NCBI GenBank assembly: GCA_022823225.1
Contig: JAJDXM010000092.1
Span: 62,001 to 126,000 of the forward strand
Reading direction: 5' to 3'
DNA length: 64,000 nt
Source of the DNA: Gemmatimonadota bacterium
Lineage (GTDB): Bacteria; Gemmatimonadota; Gemmatimonadetes; Longimicrobiales; Gaopeijiaceae
Shown here: one piece after another, positions 8,505 to 20,600 of the stretch
How the letters are laid out: each line of letters begins with the position of its first letter
How positions within the stretch are numbered: the stretch's first letter is position 1
Notes under the pieces: model-generated
Databases searched by the model: none
What the model saw: the letters and a program-made list of their open reading frames with translations, nothing else
Told to the model about the DNA's origin: nothing
Program-made: the position numbers and the translations under genes

Positions 8505-9718
8505 ATACTTTACAACTTGGCCGATCGTGTCACCCCGTTGTCATTTTCGCGACCTTGATCGCCAGCACAGCATGCGGTGGCGACGCGGCTCCCTCCCCGC
8601 AGGACGCGAGCGCGAAGTGGACCCTCTCCGAAGAGCCCACCGTCGTCATCGGCGGCGCGGACGAGCGCGAGGCCTACCTTCTCCACTGGGTCACTGGCGC
8701 GACCCGTCTCGGCGACGGCCGAATCGTCGTTGCGAACGAGAGCACCTCGGAACTGAAGTACTACGATTCACAGGGGACGCACCTCTTCGACACCGGGGGC
8801 GAGGGCGGGGGTCCGGGCGAATTCGCAGGGTCGATCGAGCGAATCACCCGAGCTCCCGGGGACTCCGTCCTGGTGCTTTCCTCGCTATCGCGAATCACCC
8901 GATTCGGGCCTGATGGCCGGTACGCGAGCTCGAGTCGATACAACCTGCCGCCGTCCGGACATTGCCGGCGCGTCGAGGGTCGCGAACGCCTGGTTCCCGA
9001 TGGATCGATCGTGATGGGTTACGGACTGTTCGTCGGTCGCTCCGGCGAATGCCCGCCCCCGGGGCCCGGCGAGGCGCGCCAGCCGATGGTGGTCGGGCGA
9101 TTCGTCCCGGCAACCGAAGACTTCGATACCATCGCGGAGCTGCCCGCTGCGGAGATGACCTCCGATGCCGAGACCATGCATGCTTATCCGAGGAACCGGG
9201 TCTACGGGATCGGGCACGACCGCATCTACCTCGGCGACACCGGCTCGGACACCATCCTCGTGATGAGCTTCGCCGGCCAGCGCATCGTCACCCTTCCCGT
9301 TCCCTTCGAACCGGCTGCCGTCCCCGCCGAGGCAAGGGAGAGGCTGGTCCGGGAGATGGAGGCCACGAGGGCGGGGCAAAGCATGACCATGACCGTGAGT
9401 TGGACGCTGGTCTATCCGGACTACTATCCCCGCTACGCACGACTTGTCGCGGCTCCGGAGGACCGGGTCTGGGTGATGGCCTACCCGCCCCTTACGGAGC
9501 CGGTCGTATTCGCGGACGAGGTAATCCATCCGAGGATTTCCCGCCGCCTGGACGGTGGTGCGCTGTGGAAGGTTGTCGATCGTGACGGGTCGCCGATCGC
9601 CGAGTTGCGAACGCCCCCGGGCTTTTTTCTCCTCGAAGTGGGCGACGACTACGTCCTCGGGATCAACAAGGACGAGGTCGGGCGTGAGAGTGTGCGGCTA
9701 TTTGGGCTGATACGGTGA
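8501..9718 (+). CDS. 6-bladed beta-propeller lipoprotein
   Basis: 405 residues. The first 25 residues form a lipoprotein-type signal ending IASTACGG. Blade features include LHWVTGATRLGDGRIVVANE, GGEGGGPGEF and the ending VGDDYVLGINKDEVG, where the C-terminal GDDYVLG matches the GDDYILG of the frameshifted propeller at 6.6 kb, so the two are paralogues. The start is uncertain: the ATG at 8501 lies inside an inverted repeat and has no ribosome site, but no better in-frame start precedes the signal sequence. It follows the M56 gene by 15 bases and may be in the same regulon. Confidence 0.8.
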   Translation: MYTLQLGRSCHPVVIFATLIASTACGGDAAPSPQDASAKWTLSEEPTVVIGGADEREAYLLHWVTGATRLGDGRIVVANESTSELKYYDSQGTHLFDTGGEGGGPGEFAGSIERITRAPGDSVLVLSSLSRITRFGPDGRYASSSRYNLPPSGHCRRVEGRERLVPDGSIVMGYGLFVGRSGECPPPGPGEARQPMVVGRFVPATEDFDTIAELPAAEMTSDAETMHAYPRNRVYGIGHDRIYLGDTGSDTILVMSFAGQRIVTLPVPFEPAAVPAEARERLVREMEATRAGQSMTMTVSWTLVYPDYYPRYARLVAAPEDRVWVMAYPPLTEPVVFADEVIHPRISRRLDGGALWKVVDRDGSPIAELRTPPGFFLLEVGDDYVLGINKDEVGRESVRLFGLIR

Positions 9719-9761
9719 GTGGCATCGCTTCCTGGCCGAGCCAGACTCATCGTCCTTCAGG

Positions 9762-11525
9762 TCAGTGCGCCCACCCCAGCCCCTCCCGCAGCTCACCCAC
9801 AAAGCTGCGCAGCCCACGCCGGACAATCGAACGCAGGAAGAGGCCGGTCAGCAGAACGAGGCTGCCCAGCTGGATGACGCCCGGGGTTTCCTCCATCAGC
9901 GCCGCCAGCGACGGAACGGAGAGTGCGCCGAAGGCGGCGTTGATCGCGACCCCCGCGGTGACCGCAAACGTGACCATGACGGCGGCAAACGCGATGGCGG
10001 CCTTCCTGCCGTGCAGGCTGCTCACCAGCCCCAGCGTGGAGATGTTTGTGGCGGGCCCCGTAATGAGGAAGGCGATGCCCGCGCCCGGTGAAAGGCCCGT
10101 CGCGAGGAACGCGGCGACCAGGGGGGTGGCCGACGCGGCGCACACGTAGGTCGGGAAGCCCAGCAGGGCGAAGATGAAGACGTCGGCGACCGGGGGGAGG
10201 CTGCCCAGCCAGCCGCTTTCGAGGAGCGGCGTGACAAGGGCCGCCACGCCCAGTCCCAGGATGATCCAGGGGGCGGTGTGGTCGACGACTTCGCCGGTTC
10301 CGGTACGCAACGCGATGGCGAGCCGGGTCGCCAGTGACGGCGCGGGGCCCGACGACACGGTCTGCTCCTCGGCGCGAAGGGCCGACTTGATCCTGCCGCC
10401 CACCAACCAGCCCACCAGGAGCGCGACGAGCGCGGCCGTGGCCAGGCGCAGAATCGTGACCTGGGGACCCAGGAGCGGAATGGAAAGCAGCACGGCATCG
10501 AGGCCCAGCTCGGGGGTGGCCACCAGGAACGCCATCGCCGCGGCGGGAGGGGCTCCGCGCTGGATCAGACTGCGGTACAGCGGCACGACCCCGCAGGAAC
10601 AGATCGGGAACGGCAGGCCGATCAGCATTCCCCGCCCCGCCTGGGAGACCGCCCCGCCCCGCTCCATCCAGCGGACTGACCGCTGTGGCAGAAACGCGCT
10701 CAGCAGCCCGGCGCAGAGGTAGGCGAGCAGAAGGGCCGGCGCGCTCTCTGCAGCGAGTACGAAGAGGCGCGACAGAAAGTCCGCGGGACCGTGCGGACGG
10801 ACGTCAATGCCCGCCAGGAAAACGCCCGGAAGGAGCGCCAGCGCGATCACCGCGCCCCAGCCCTCGCTGCGGCGATCGCGGGCGGTCGTACGCGCACTGC
10901 TCTGATGGACGACGACATGCACCAGCGACCCACCGACCGCGGCCTGGTACAGGTGCAGCGCCCGGGAGTCGAGGATGGCCGTGTCCAGCAGGGCTCCGTC
11001 GGCGGTGGCGCCAAGGAGATACCCAGCCACGGTCGCGAGCATCAGAGCGGCCAGCGCCACGACGCCCGCCGGGCGGTTGATCTCCCTGGCCGTGAGCCAC
11101 CACACCGCGACCCCCACCGGAAGGCGATGCAGGATGACGGCCACGGGAAGCGAAGCCGGGCTGCCCGCCGGCAGGGTGGCCAGTGCGGCCCCGTCGAGCG
11201 CTGAGTGGATGAGGAATCCGGAGAGGCCGGCGATCAGCGCCCATCGGTGGGCCGGCTGCCCGCCGCTCCGCGACGACCGTTCCGCGAGTACGGGCAATCC
11301 GAACCCAGCCAGGAGCACCACCAGGATGCCCCACTCCCCCTCCCCGACCGCGGACGGCACGAATTCCAGAAAGATCAGCCCCGGAACCGCCGCCATCACC
11401 AGGCCCTCGAGCAGGGGCGCCAATCCGCCGCGTCGCCCGGCTTCCGGGCCGCGGAACGGCCGCGCGCGCGCTCCCAGAAGGGGGCCGGCCGCGAGCGCGG
11501 CGAGAGCGGCGATCAGGTAGAGCAT
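9762..11525 (-). CDS. Fused metal permease: ZIP-like domain plus COG0701 (SO_0444-type) permease
   Basis: 587 residues with two membrane halves. Residues 1-210 have ZIP-like features: HSALDG at 107-112 (like ZIP HSxxDG) and HRLPVG at 133-138, where ZIPs usually have HxxPEG, so a key Glu is Val here. Residues 245-587 match the COG0701 permease family: GLPFPICSCGVVPLYRSL at 303-320 and the repeated AFLVATPELGLD / AFLITGPATNISTLG signatures. Members of this second family (SO_0444, ArsP, YraQ) export copper/zinc or organoarsenic. The fusion is likely a metal-ion transporter in the inner membrane; direction and ion are not shown. A TAATAT at 11552-11547 is a possible -10. Confidence 0.75.
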   Translation of the reverse strand: MLYLIAALAALAAGPLLGARARPFRGPEAGRRGGLAPLLEGLVMAAVPGLIFLEFVPSAVGEGEWGILVVLLAGFGLPVLAERSSRSGGQPAHRWALIAGLSGFLIHSALDGAALATLPAGSPASLPVAVILHRLPVGVAVWWLTAREINRPAGVVALAALMLATVAGYLLGATADGALLDTAILDSRALHLYQAAVGGSLVHVVVHQSSARTTARDRRSEGWGAVIALALLPGVFLAGIDVRPHGPADFLSRLFVLAAESAPALLLAYLCAGLLSAFLPQRSVRWMERGGAVSQAGRGMLIGLPFPICSCGVVPLYRSLIQRGAPPAAAMAFLVATPELGLDAVLLSIPLLGPQVTILRLATAALVALLVGWLVGGRIKSALRAEEQTVSSGPAPSLATRLAIALRTGTGEVVDHTAPWIILGLGVAALVTPLLESGWLGSLPPVADVFIFALLGFPTYVCAASATPLVAAFLATGLSPGAGIAFLITGPATNISTLGLVSSLHGRKAAIAFAAVMVTFAVTAGVAINAAFGALSVPSLAALMEETPGVIQLGSLVLLTGLFLRSIVRRGLRSFVGELREGLGWAH

Positions 11526-11572
11526 GTCAACGGCGCCGCGTCCACTATATTAGTCCCATCCTGCAAGCCCCA

Positions 11573-11614
11573 CGTGACAGATTCTCTGGCAGACAGTGTC
11601 ATGAATCTGTCACG
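11573..11614. promoter_or_regulatory. Long inverted repeat in the PKS promoter region
   Basis: CGTGACAGATTC (11573-11584) and GAATCTGTCACG (11603-11614) are perfect 12-base inverted arms with an 18-base spacer that itself contains GACAGTGTC. The repeat lies 33 bases before the PKS start and about 48 bases upstream of the divergent permease start, so a dimeric regulator bound here could control either gene. It is not followed by a T tract, so it is not an intrinsic terminator. Confidence 0.6.
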
Positions 11615-11647
11615 GAATCCGTCAAGACCCGCAAGGGAGTCGCCCCG

Positions 11648-14600
11648 ATGCCACGCCCGGCCTCAGAACCCATCGCAATCATCGGCATGGCGTGCCGCTT
11701 CCCCGGCGCGGACGACCTCGAGGCCTTCTGGCGGCTGCTCGAATCCGGGACCAACGCCGTGACCGAAGGCGTCCTGGGCTCCGGAGTCGGGCGAGCGGGA
11801 CAGCTCTTCCCCGACGACGGGGTCAACCCGGCCTGCCGCTTCGCCGGCTTCCTCGACCGTCTGGACGAATTCGACGCTTCGTTCTTCCGAATCTCGCCGG
11901 TGGAGGCTCAGCGTCTGGACCCGCAGCAGCGCATGATGCTCGAGACGAGCTGGCAGGCGCTCGAGGATGCCGGGATCGACCCGGACAGGCTCAAGGGCAG
12001 CCGCACCGGAGTATACGCGGGGATCAGCAACTACGACTACCGGGCGCTGGTGCTCGAGGCTGCCGAGCCGACCGAGCCGGCCGCAAGCCTCTACTCGGTG
12101 ACGGGCACGTCCTTCAACACGGCCATCGGGCGGGTAGCCTTCGCGCTGGGGCTGAGCGGTCCGGCGATGGCCCTCGACACAGCGTGTTCCTCGTCGCTGG
12201 TGGCCACTCACCAGGCGGTCTCGGGGCTGCAGCGAAGAGAGGCGGATCTGGCGCTGGCGGGCGGCGTGCACACGATCCTGTCGGCCCAGCTGTTCGAAAT
12301 GCGCGCCAACGCCGGGATGCTGTCGCCCGACGGACGGTGCGCCACCTTCGACGCCGGGGCAAACGGCTACGTGCGGGGCGAAGGCTGCGGCATCCTGGTC
12401 CTGAAGCGGCTCAGCGAAGCCATGGCTGACGGCGACCGGATATGGGCCGTGATCCGCAGCACGGCGGTCAATCAGGATGGGGCGACACCGGGTCTGACGG
12501 TGCCGAGCCAGGAGGCGCAGGAGCGGTGCATCGAGGACGCGCTCCTGCGGGCCGGGCTCCAGCCCTCGGACGTGGACTACGTGGAGGCTCACGGCACGGG
12601 AACGGAGGTGGGAGACCCCATCGAGGCGCGCGCGACGGCTGCAGCCTACGGCAGGGGACGAACGGCCGACCGTCCCATCCTGATCGGATCGGTGAAGACG
12701 AACATCGGGCACCTGGAGGCGGCGGCGGGCGCGGCAGGGATGATCAAGGCCGTCCTGTCGATCGAACGGCGCGCGATCCCCAAACACCTGCACTTCCGGA
12801 ATCCGAGCCCCCAGATAGACTGGGACGGAATTCCACTGCGGGTGACGGCTGACCGGATGGACTGGCCGCTCCGGTCCGGCCGGCCTCCGCGGGCGGGGGT
12901 GAGTGGCTTCGGCTGGTCCGGCACGAACGCCCACATCCTGTTGGAAGGGAATGAAGTAGCCGGTGACGCCGCAGGGTATGGGGATATGGACGGTCGGAAG
13001 TGGCCGGTCGGGGCCGCCTTGCCGGTCCCCGTCACGCCAGCGGAGGAGGGCGCGGATGCACGACGCTTGCCCGCACCGAAAGATGGAGAACTCTCCGCCC
13101 GGGCCACACGTGTCCTCCCCCTTTCCGGCAGGTCCGGCGACGCGCTCGGCGAGCTCGCGCAGCGGTATCTCGACTGGATCGACGAAAGAGCCGGGAGGGG
13201 TTCCGCAGGGAGCGGTGCAGACGCGCTTCTCGCGGACATGGCGTGGACGGCGGGTGTGGGGCGAAGTCATTTCGACCACCGGGCCGGGGTTGTGTTCCGG
13301 GACGCCGCGTCGTTGCGCGAGGGTTTGCGGCAGGTCGCCGATGCGGACGGGAGAGCTGCATCCGGCAAGGCGGCGACCGTGGCGTTCGCCTACGGTGGAC
13401 AGGCCAGCCAGTGGCCGGGCATGGGCGCGGGGCTGTATGCGAGCGAGCCGGTGGTGCGCGCGGTGCTCGACCGGTGCGACGAAGTGCTCAGGCAGGGGCG
13501 TGACGCCTCGCTGCTCGACGTGATGTTCGGTCGTCCCGCCGCCGTGGGCGACCTGGACGATCCGCAGTGGAAGCAGCCGGCGATCTACGCGCTCGAATGC
13601 GCCCTGGCGGCGTTCTGGTCGAGCCTTGGCATCCGGCCGGACGTGGTGGTGGGACACAGCCTTGGCGAGATCGCGGCGGCCCACGCTGCGGGCGTGTTCG
13701 GCCTGGAGGATGGGCTGCGCCTTGCGGCGGTGCGGGGCGAACTGGTCGGCGCTTTGCCCGGCGAGGGCGCGATGGCGGCGGTGTTCGCACCAGCCGCTCG
13801 CGTCGCGGAGGCGCTGGACGCGCACAATGCGGCGTCTCGCGGGATCGGCCTCTGTATCGCGGCCGACAACGGCGCGCACCAGGTCATCAGCGGTCCGGCT
13901 GACGAGGTCGGTGCGATCCTCGAGCGTCTTGAGGTGGACGGGATCGGGGTCGCGCGGCTGCGGAAGAGTCCCGCCTACCACAGCGCCATGATCGAGCCGG
14001 CGCTGGACGATCTGGAGGAAGCCCTCGCGAAGCTCTCCTTTGCGCCACCATCACTCCCCTTCGTCAGCAATCTCACCGGAAGGGCGGTCGGCGCGGGCGA
14101 GGCGCTGGATGCGTCCTACTGGCGGCGGCAGATGCGCGCGCCGGTGGCGTTTCGGGCCTGCATCGCGACCCTGGCCGATTTGGGGGTGGACGCGGTCGTG
14201 GAGATCGGCCCGCACTCGGTGCTCGGCCCGATGACGTCGCTCGCATGGCCCGAGACGCCAGGCACGCCAGAACCGCCCGCAGTGCTGTCGAGCCTCAAGC
14301 GGCCCGGTCGCAAGGTTTCGGCGACGGAAGCCGAAGACGCCTTCCTGGCGGCGGTGGCGGGAGCGTACGAGGCGGGGCTGCCGATACGCTTCGACAGGCT
14401 GTTCGCCGGTGAGTCGCGGCGCAGGATCTCGCTGCCGGGGTATCCGTTCCGCCGCGACCGCCACTGGATCGACGCACCCAGGCGGAGGCGCTCGGCGGCC
14501 GACCACCCGCTCCTCGGCAGCCGCCACGAGTCCGCCAGCGGCGAGATCGCCTTCGATACCGAGCTGTACCCTTCCGACCCGGCGTGGCTCGGCGACCACC

Positions 14601-17600
14601 GAGTGTTCAACCGGGTGGTTGCGCCTGGCGCGCTCCATGGCACGATGGCAGCATCGGCTTGCGCCTCCGAGAGCGACGGCCCCGTAGTCGTCGAGGACTT
14701 CCAGATGCGCAGCGCGCTTGTCTTTCCGGCGGGCGGCGACGACGGAAATGGAGATCGAAGCGCGGAGGAAGGCAGGCGGCTGCAGCTGCTGCTGGACGGA
14801 GCCGACGAGGGCGGGTCGCGGCGCGTCCGGATCCTGAGCAGGGGTGCGGCCGAGAACGAGTGGACGCTGCACGCGGAAGGCCGGGTCGCGACCGGCGCCG
14901 GTGCGGATCTGCCTCCCGCTCCCGCGCCGCTGGACCCGGCACGGCTCAGGTCCGAGCTGGCGCCGGTGGATCTCCCGGCCTACTACCGCGCCAAGGCGGA
15001 GGTCGGGATCGATCTCGGCCCCTCGTTCCGCACCTTGTCGGCGCTCTCGGCCGGACCGGGCGAAGCCCTGGGCGAGGTATCCCTGCCGGACTCCGCCGAC
15101 GCCGGCGGGCTTGCGTTCCACCCGCTCGTGCTGGATGGCTGCTTCCAGGTAATGGGTGCGGCCCGCGAGACGTTCGGATCCGACGAAGACGTCACCTATC
15201 TCCCCTTCGGGTGGGAGCGGTTGTCGGTGCCTGAACGGCTGCCCGAGCGGCTGCTCTGCCATGTCCGGATGAGGGAGACACCGGAGAGCGCGGGTGCCGA
15301 GCCTCCGGAGGTGCTGAGCGCGGACATCACCCTCCACGACCTGGATGGATCCCCGCTCGGCACGCTGAGCGGGTACACGGTGAAGCGGGCGACGCGGAGT
15401 GCGCTGCTCCCCGCGGCGGAGGGTGTGGAGGAATTGCTCTACGAGATCGTTTGGCGCGACCAGGCGCTGCCGCCGGGCATCGTGGCGGCGGACTTCCTCC
15501 CGAGTCCGTCGGCCGCGGCGTCCCGCGCCGAGCCGTTCTCACGGTACCTGGCCGTCGAGGGAGTCAGGGTCGAAGACGAGACCGGTCTGCAGGAGGAAAT
15601 GGAGCGGGTGTCGTGGGGCTACGCGCTCTCGGCGCTGGAGGCACTGGGGTGGGACCGTGAAGCGGGCGCGGTGGCGGATCCGGAGGAGCTGCGCGAGCGG
15701 CTTGAGATTCTGCCCGAACACGTTCATCTGCTGCGCCGCATGCTGGAGATTCTCGCACGCTCGGGGGTGTTGCGGGCGAACGGGGCGGGCTTCGTGGTCG
15801 CGGTCGGTGCCGGCGATCCGCTGCCCGATGGAATGCCGCACGATTCCGAGGCGTTTGTCACGGATGTGACACGGCGGTTCCCGCACGCCACGAACGAGAT
15901 CGGGCTGTTTCGGCGCTGTGCCGGTGCCTTACCCGAAGTGCTTCGCGGCGACGAGGACCCGCTCGCGCTGCTGTTCGGCGACGTGGAACCCAACGCCGTC
16001 GATCTCTACCGGCGGGCGCCGGCCTGGCGGGCGGCGAACGGGATGCTGGGCGAGGTGGTGCGCACCCTCGTCGGCGAGTCTCCGGCGGGCCGCCGGCTGC
16101 GCGTGCTGGAGGTGGGCGCCGGGATCGGCTCCGCGACCGAATACGTCCTTCCCGAGCTTCCGGCAGGACGGTTCGACTACACCTACACCGACATCTCCGC
16201 AGGCTTTTTCGCGGATGCCGAGGGGCGCTTCAGCACCCCGGACACCTCGATCGACTACCGGGTGCTGGACATCGAGAAGGACCCGGGGGACCAGGGCTTC
16301 GAGGCCCACGGCTACGATCTTGTAATCGCGGCCAATGTGCTGCACGCCACACGCCACCTGGACGAGACGCTCGCCCACTGCCGGGGACTCCTCGCCCCGT
16401 CCGGTCTGCTGGTGGCGCTCGAAAACCAGCGCGGCAGGGGCTGGATGGACCTGATATTCGGGCAGCTGGACGGATGGTGGCGCTTCGCCGACCGCTACCG
16501 CTCGAACCATGCCCTCGCCGGGCCCGAAGTCTGGCGGCAGGCGCTTGCTGACGCGGGGTTCGCGCAGTCCGAGGTTCTCGGCCTGGACAGGCAGGAAGTG
16601 GCCGGGTTGCCGGACCGAGGGGTGATTGTGGCGCAGGGTCCGGCGGAGATCGCCTTGCCGGAGGGTGTCTGGGTTCTGGCGGCTGACCGGGGCGGCGTGG
16701 CGGCGGCGCTGGCGGCGGAACTCGCTGCTCGGAACCAGCGGGTGGTGCTGGCGGGCGACGATTCGGAGGCCGCGAGCCTGGCAGCGGAAGGCGAGGTCGG
16801 AATCGTCGCGACACAGGTCGAGATGGGGCGGCGCGAGTCGTGGCGGTCGCTCTTCGAAAGCCTCCCCCCCGATGTGCCCCTGGCCGGCGTGGTGCACCTC
16901 GTCGCCCAGGACGGACGCGGGCCGGAGGCGGCAACCGCGGAGTTTGCGGCAGATGCGAAGCGGGCGGCCGGGAGCGCGCTCGCGCTTGTGCAGGGAATCG
17001 CGGACGCGGACATGGTGCCGGAGAAGGGCCTTTGGCTGGTCACCGTGGGGGCGCAGGTGCTGGAACGGGAAAGAACCGGCCAACTGGCCGGCGCCACCCT
17101 CTGGGGCTTCGGCAGAGTGGTGGCGCGGGAGGCGTCCCACCTGAATCCGCGAATGATCGACCTCGACCCCGAGTCGGCGAACGCGCCGGACACACTCGCG
17201 GACGAGTTGCTGTTCTCCGATTCGGAGAACCACGTCGCCTATCGCCGGGGACACCGGCAGGCGGCCCGGCTCGTCCGCTCGGGTGACGGCGTGCAGCGCC
17301 TTGCCCTGCCGGAGGAGGGGGACTGGGTGCTGGCGCCCGACGAGGGGGGGGCGATCGAGTCGCTGCGGGTGCAACCGCTGGCGCCGCGCGCTCTGGAGCC
17401 GAAGGAGGTGCGCGCCGCGGTGGAGGCCTGCGGACTCAACTTCCTGGACGTGTTCCGGGCCATGGGGCTGGTCGAGGACGAGGGGATGCTCGGCGAGGAA
17501 TTCTGCGGCCGAATCGTCGAGGTCGGCTCGGACGTGACCGCCGTCGCCGTGGGCGACCGCGTGGCCGGATTCGCGTTCGGCACCTTCGGGCCGGAGGTGG

Positions 17601-20600
17601 TGACACGGGAGGAACTGGTCGCGGTCGCGCCGGCGGGCGTGTCGGCGACAGCGCTCGCAACGATCCCTTCGGTCTTCGTGACCTGCGTGCTGTCCTACGA
17701 ACTTGCCGGGCTGAAGGCGGGGGACCGCGTGCTGGTTCACGCCGGCGCGGGCGGGGTCGGGCTCGCCGCCATTCAGTTGGCCCAGGCAGCGGGCGCGGAG
17801 GTCTTCGCCACGGCGAGCGCGCGAAAGAGGGACTATCTCCGCTCACTCGGCGTAAGGCATGTGTTTGACAGTCGGACGACCGCTTTCGGCGAGGAAATAC
17901 TCGAAGCAACGGGCGCCGCCGGGGTCGACGTCGTGCTGAACAGCCTGACGGGCGAGGGCTTCATCGAGGCCAGCCTGGCCTGCCTCGCGCACGGCGGCCG
18001 GTTCGTGGAACTCGCCCGGCGGGACATCCTTACCGAGGACGAGATGGCGGCTCTGCGGCCGGATGTCGCCTACGCCATCCTCGACCTCTACACCCTCAAG
18101 GAACAGGATCCGGCGGGACCGGGCGCTGCCCTTAAGGAAGTGCTGGCGCGCACGGAAACCGGCGACCTCGCACCGCTGAGGCACACCACTTGGCCGATGG
18201 CCGAAACGAGCGCCGCCATGGGCTACATGCGCGCGGCCCGGCACATCGGCAAGATCGTGCTGACGACGCCTCCGATCGCGGGCGGCCGGCTCCGGCGGGA
18301 CGGGACCTACCTGGTCACGGGCGGGCTGGGCGGAATCGGCCTCGCACTCGCCGAATGGCTTGCCGAACGCGGCGCGGGGACGGTCGTCCTGAACGGCCGC
18401 AGGGCACCGGACGCGGCGGCGGAGAAGGCCATCGAGGCGCTGCGCACGCGCGGATTCAGTGTCGATGTCGAGATCGCGGACGTTACGGACACGGCGGCGC
18501 TCGACGCCATGCTGGACCGGATGGACGGGTCCCTGCCACCGCTCGCCGGCGTGATCCACAGCGTCGGCGTGCTGTCGGACGCAGCCATCGGGAACCAGGA
18601 CTGGGAGAGTTTCGAGACCGTGCTGTGGCCGAAGATGCTGGGGGCCTGGCATCTCCACCGCGCGACAATGCACCGGGATCTGGACCTGTTCGTCCTCTTC
18701 TCCAGCGTGGCCGGGGTCCTGGGCAATCCGGGCCAGGCGAACCATGCGGCGGCCAACGCCTTCCTCGATCAGCTCGCGGTCCACCGGCGGGCGCTGGGGC
18801 TGCCGGGACAGGCCATCGCCTGGGGGGCGTGGTCGGGCATCGGCGAAGCCGAGGAACAACGCGCACGGATCGCGGAGCGGCGAGAGGTTTCCGGAACGGG
18901 CTGGTTCAGTCCGGAGCAGGGCTTCATGGCTCTGGACCGGCTGCTGCGGGAGGACTCGTCGACCTCGGTCGTACTGGCCGTGGACTGGCCCGTCTTCGGC
19001 GAGACCCTCGGGAGCCGCCACCCCCTGTTCGCGGACCTGGTGTCGGCGGATCAGGATCCTGCGGACGGCTCGACGGAGTCCTCAGACGACATCCTCGCTA
19101 CGCTTCGGGGCACGCCGCCCGCGGCGCGCGAGGAACTGCTCGTGTCATTCCTGCAGCGGGAAATCCAATCGGTGTTGCGGCTTCCGACGGCTCCGGCCCC
19201 CACGGTCGGTTTCTTCGACCTCGGGATGGACTCGCTGGTGGCGGTGGAGCTCCGCAACCGGTTGAACCGCGTGTTCGCCGGAGAGTACTCGGCACCCAAC
19301 ACCATCGTATTCGACTATCCGGACATTGCGTCGCTGGCCGGCCACCTGGCGACGGAGCTCGCCGCGGAAGCAGGCGCCCCCGCCACGGAGACGGAGCCCC
19401 TGCCGGAAGCGCGGCCCACGGTTCGCCAGGACGAGGATGGGATCGCGATCGTCGGCATGGCCTGCCGCTTCCCCGGCGCTCCGGACCTGGCGGCGTACTG
19501 GAGCCTGCTCGAAACCGGCAGGGACGCGGTGACGGACGGACGGCCCGGATCCGGTCCCTGGCACGGGGTCTCCGGGGATCCTGCCTCGGACGACCCGGTC
19601 TCCCGTCGCGGCGGGTTCGTCGAAGGGATCGATCGATTCGATGCGCGCTTCTTCGGAATGACGCCGATCGGTACGCGGATGATGGATCCGCAGCAACGGC
19701 TCCTGCTGGAGACGGCCTGGCAGGCACTCGAGGACGCCGGAATGGATCCCGAGGGTCTGCGTGGGAGCAACACCGGGGTCTATGCCGGAATCGCGGCGAG
19801 CGAATACCGCGACCTGATGATGGACGGCCTCGACGGCATCAACTACCTGGGAACCGCCGGCAGCATGGCGATCGGCGGAGTGGCTTTCAAGCTGGGGCTG
19901 ATGGGACCGACGATGCCTGTCGTCCTCAACTGCGCGGCGTCGCTCGTCGCCGTCCACCACGCCGTGGGGGCATTGCGACAGGGTGAAGTGGACCTGGCGC
20001 TGGTCGGGGGCGTGAACGCGATCTTTTCGCCCGGGCTGACCCGCGAGATGGCCGAGCTGCGGATGCTGTCGCCGGAAGGCCGCTGCAAGACCTTCGATGC
20101 TTCGGCGGACGGGTTCGTGCGGAGCGAGGGCTGCGGGATGGTCGTCCTGAAGCGCCTGGGCGAGGCAGAAGCGGACGGCGACCGGATCTGGGGCGTGATC
20201 CGGGGGTCCGCGGTCAACCAGAACGGGGCAACCGCGGGGCCGACGGTGCCGAATGGCCGAGCACAGCAGCGCGTGATCGAAGAGGCGCTCGACCGTGGCG
20301 GTGTTGCGCCCGACCAGGTCGATTACCTGGAAGCACACGGAGCCGGCTCCGCGCTGGGCGACCCGATCGAGGTGCAGGCCGCGGCCGCAGTCTACGGCCG
20401 CGGGCGAGAGCCGGACCGTCCGCTGCTGGTCGGCTCCGTGAAGACCAACATCGGCCACGTGGAGTCCGCCGCCGGGGTTGCCGCCCTGATCAAGGTGATT
20501 CTCGCAATGAAGCGCGGCTTGATCCCCAAACAGCTGCATTTCCGGAACCCTACGCCTCATCTGGACTGGGAAGGGCTGCCGGTGCGGGTCACGGCGGAAG

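Noticed and set aside
11663-13981. Long minus-strand frame opposite the first PKS domains
   Set aside because: The plus strand has unmistakable KS/AT motifs; the antisense product has low-complexity composition.
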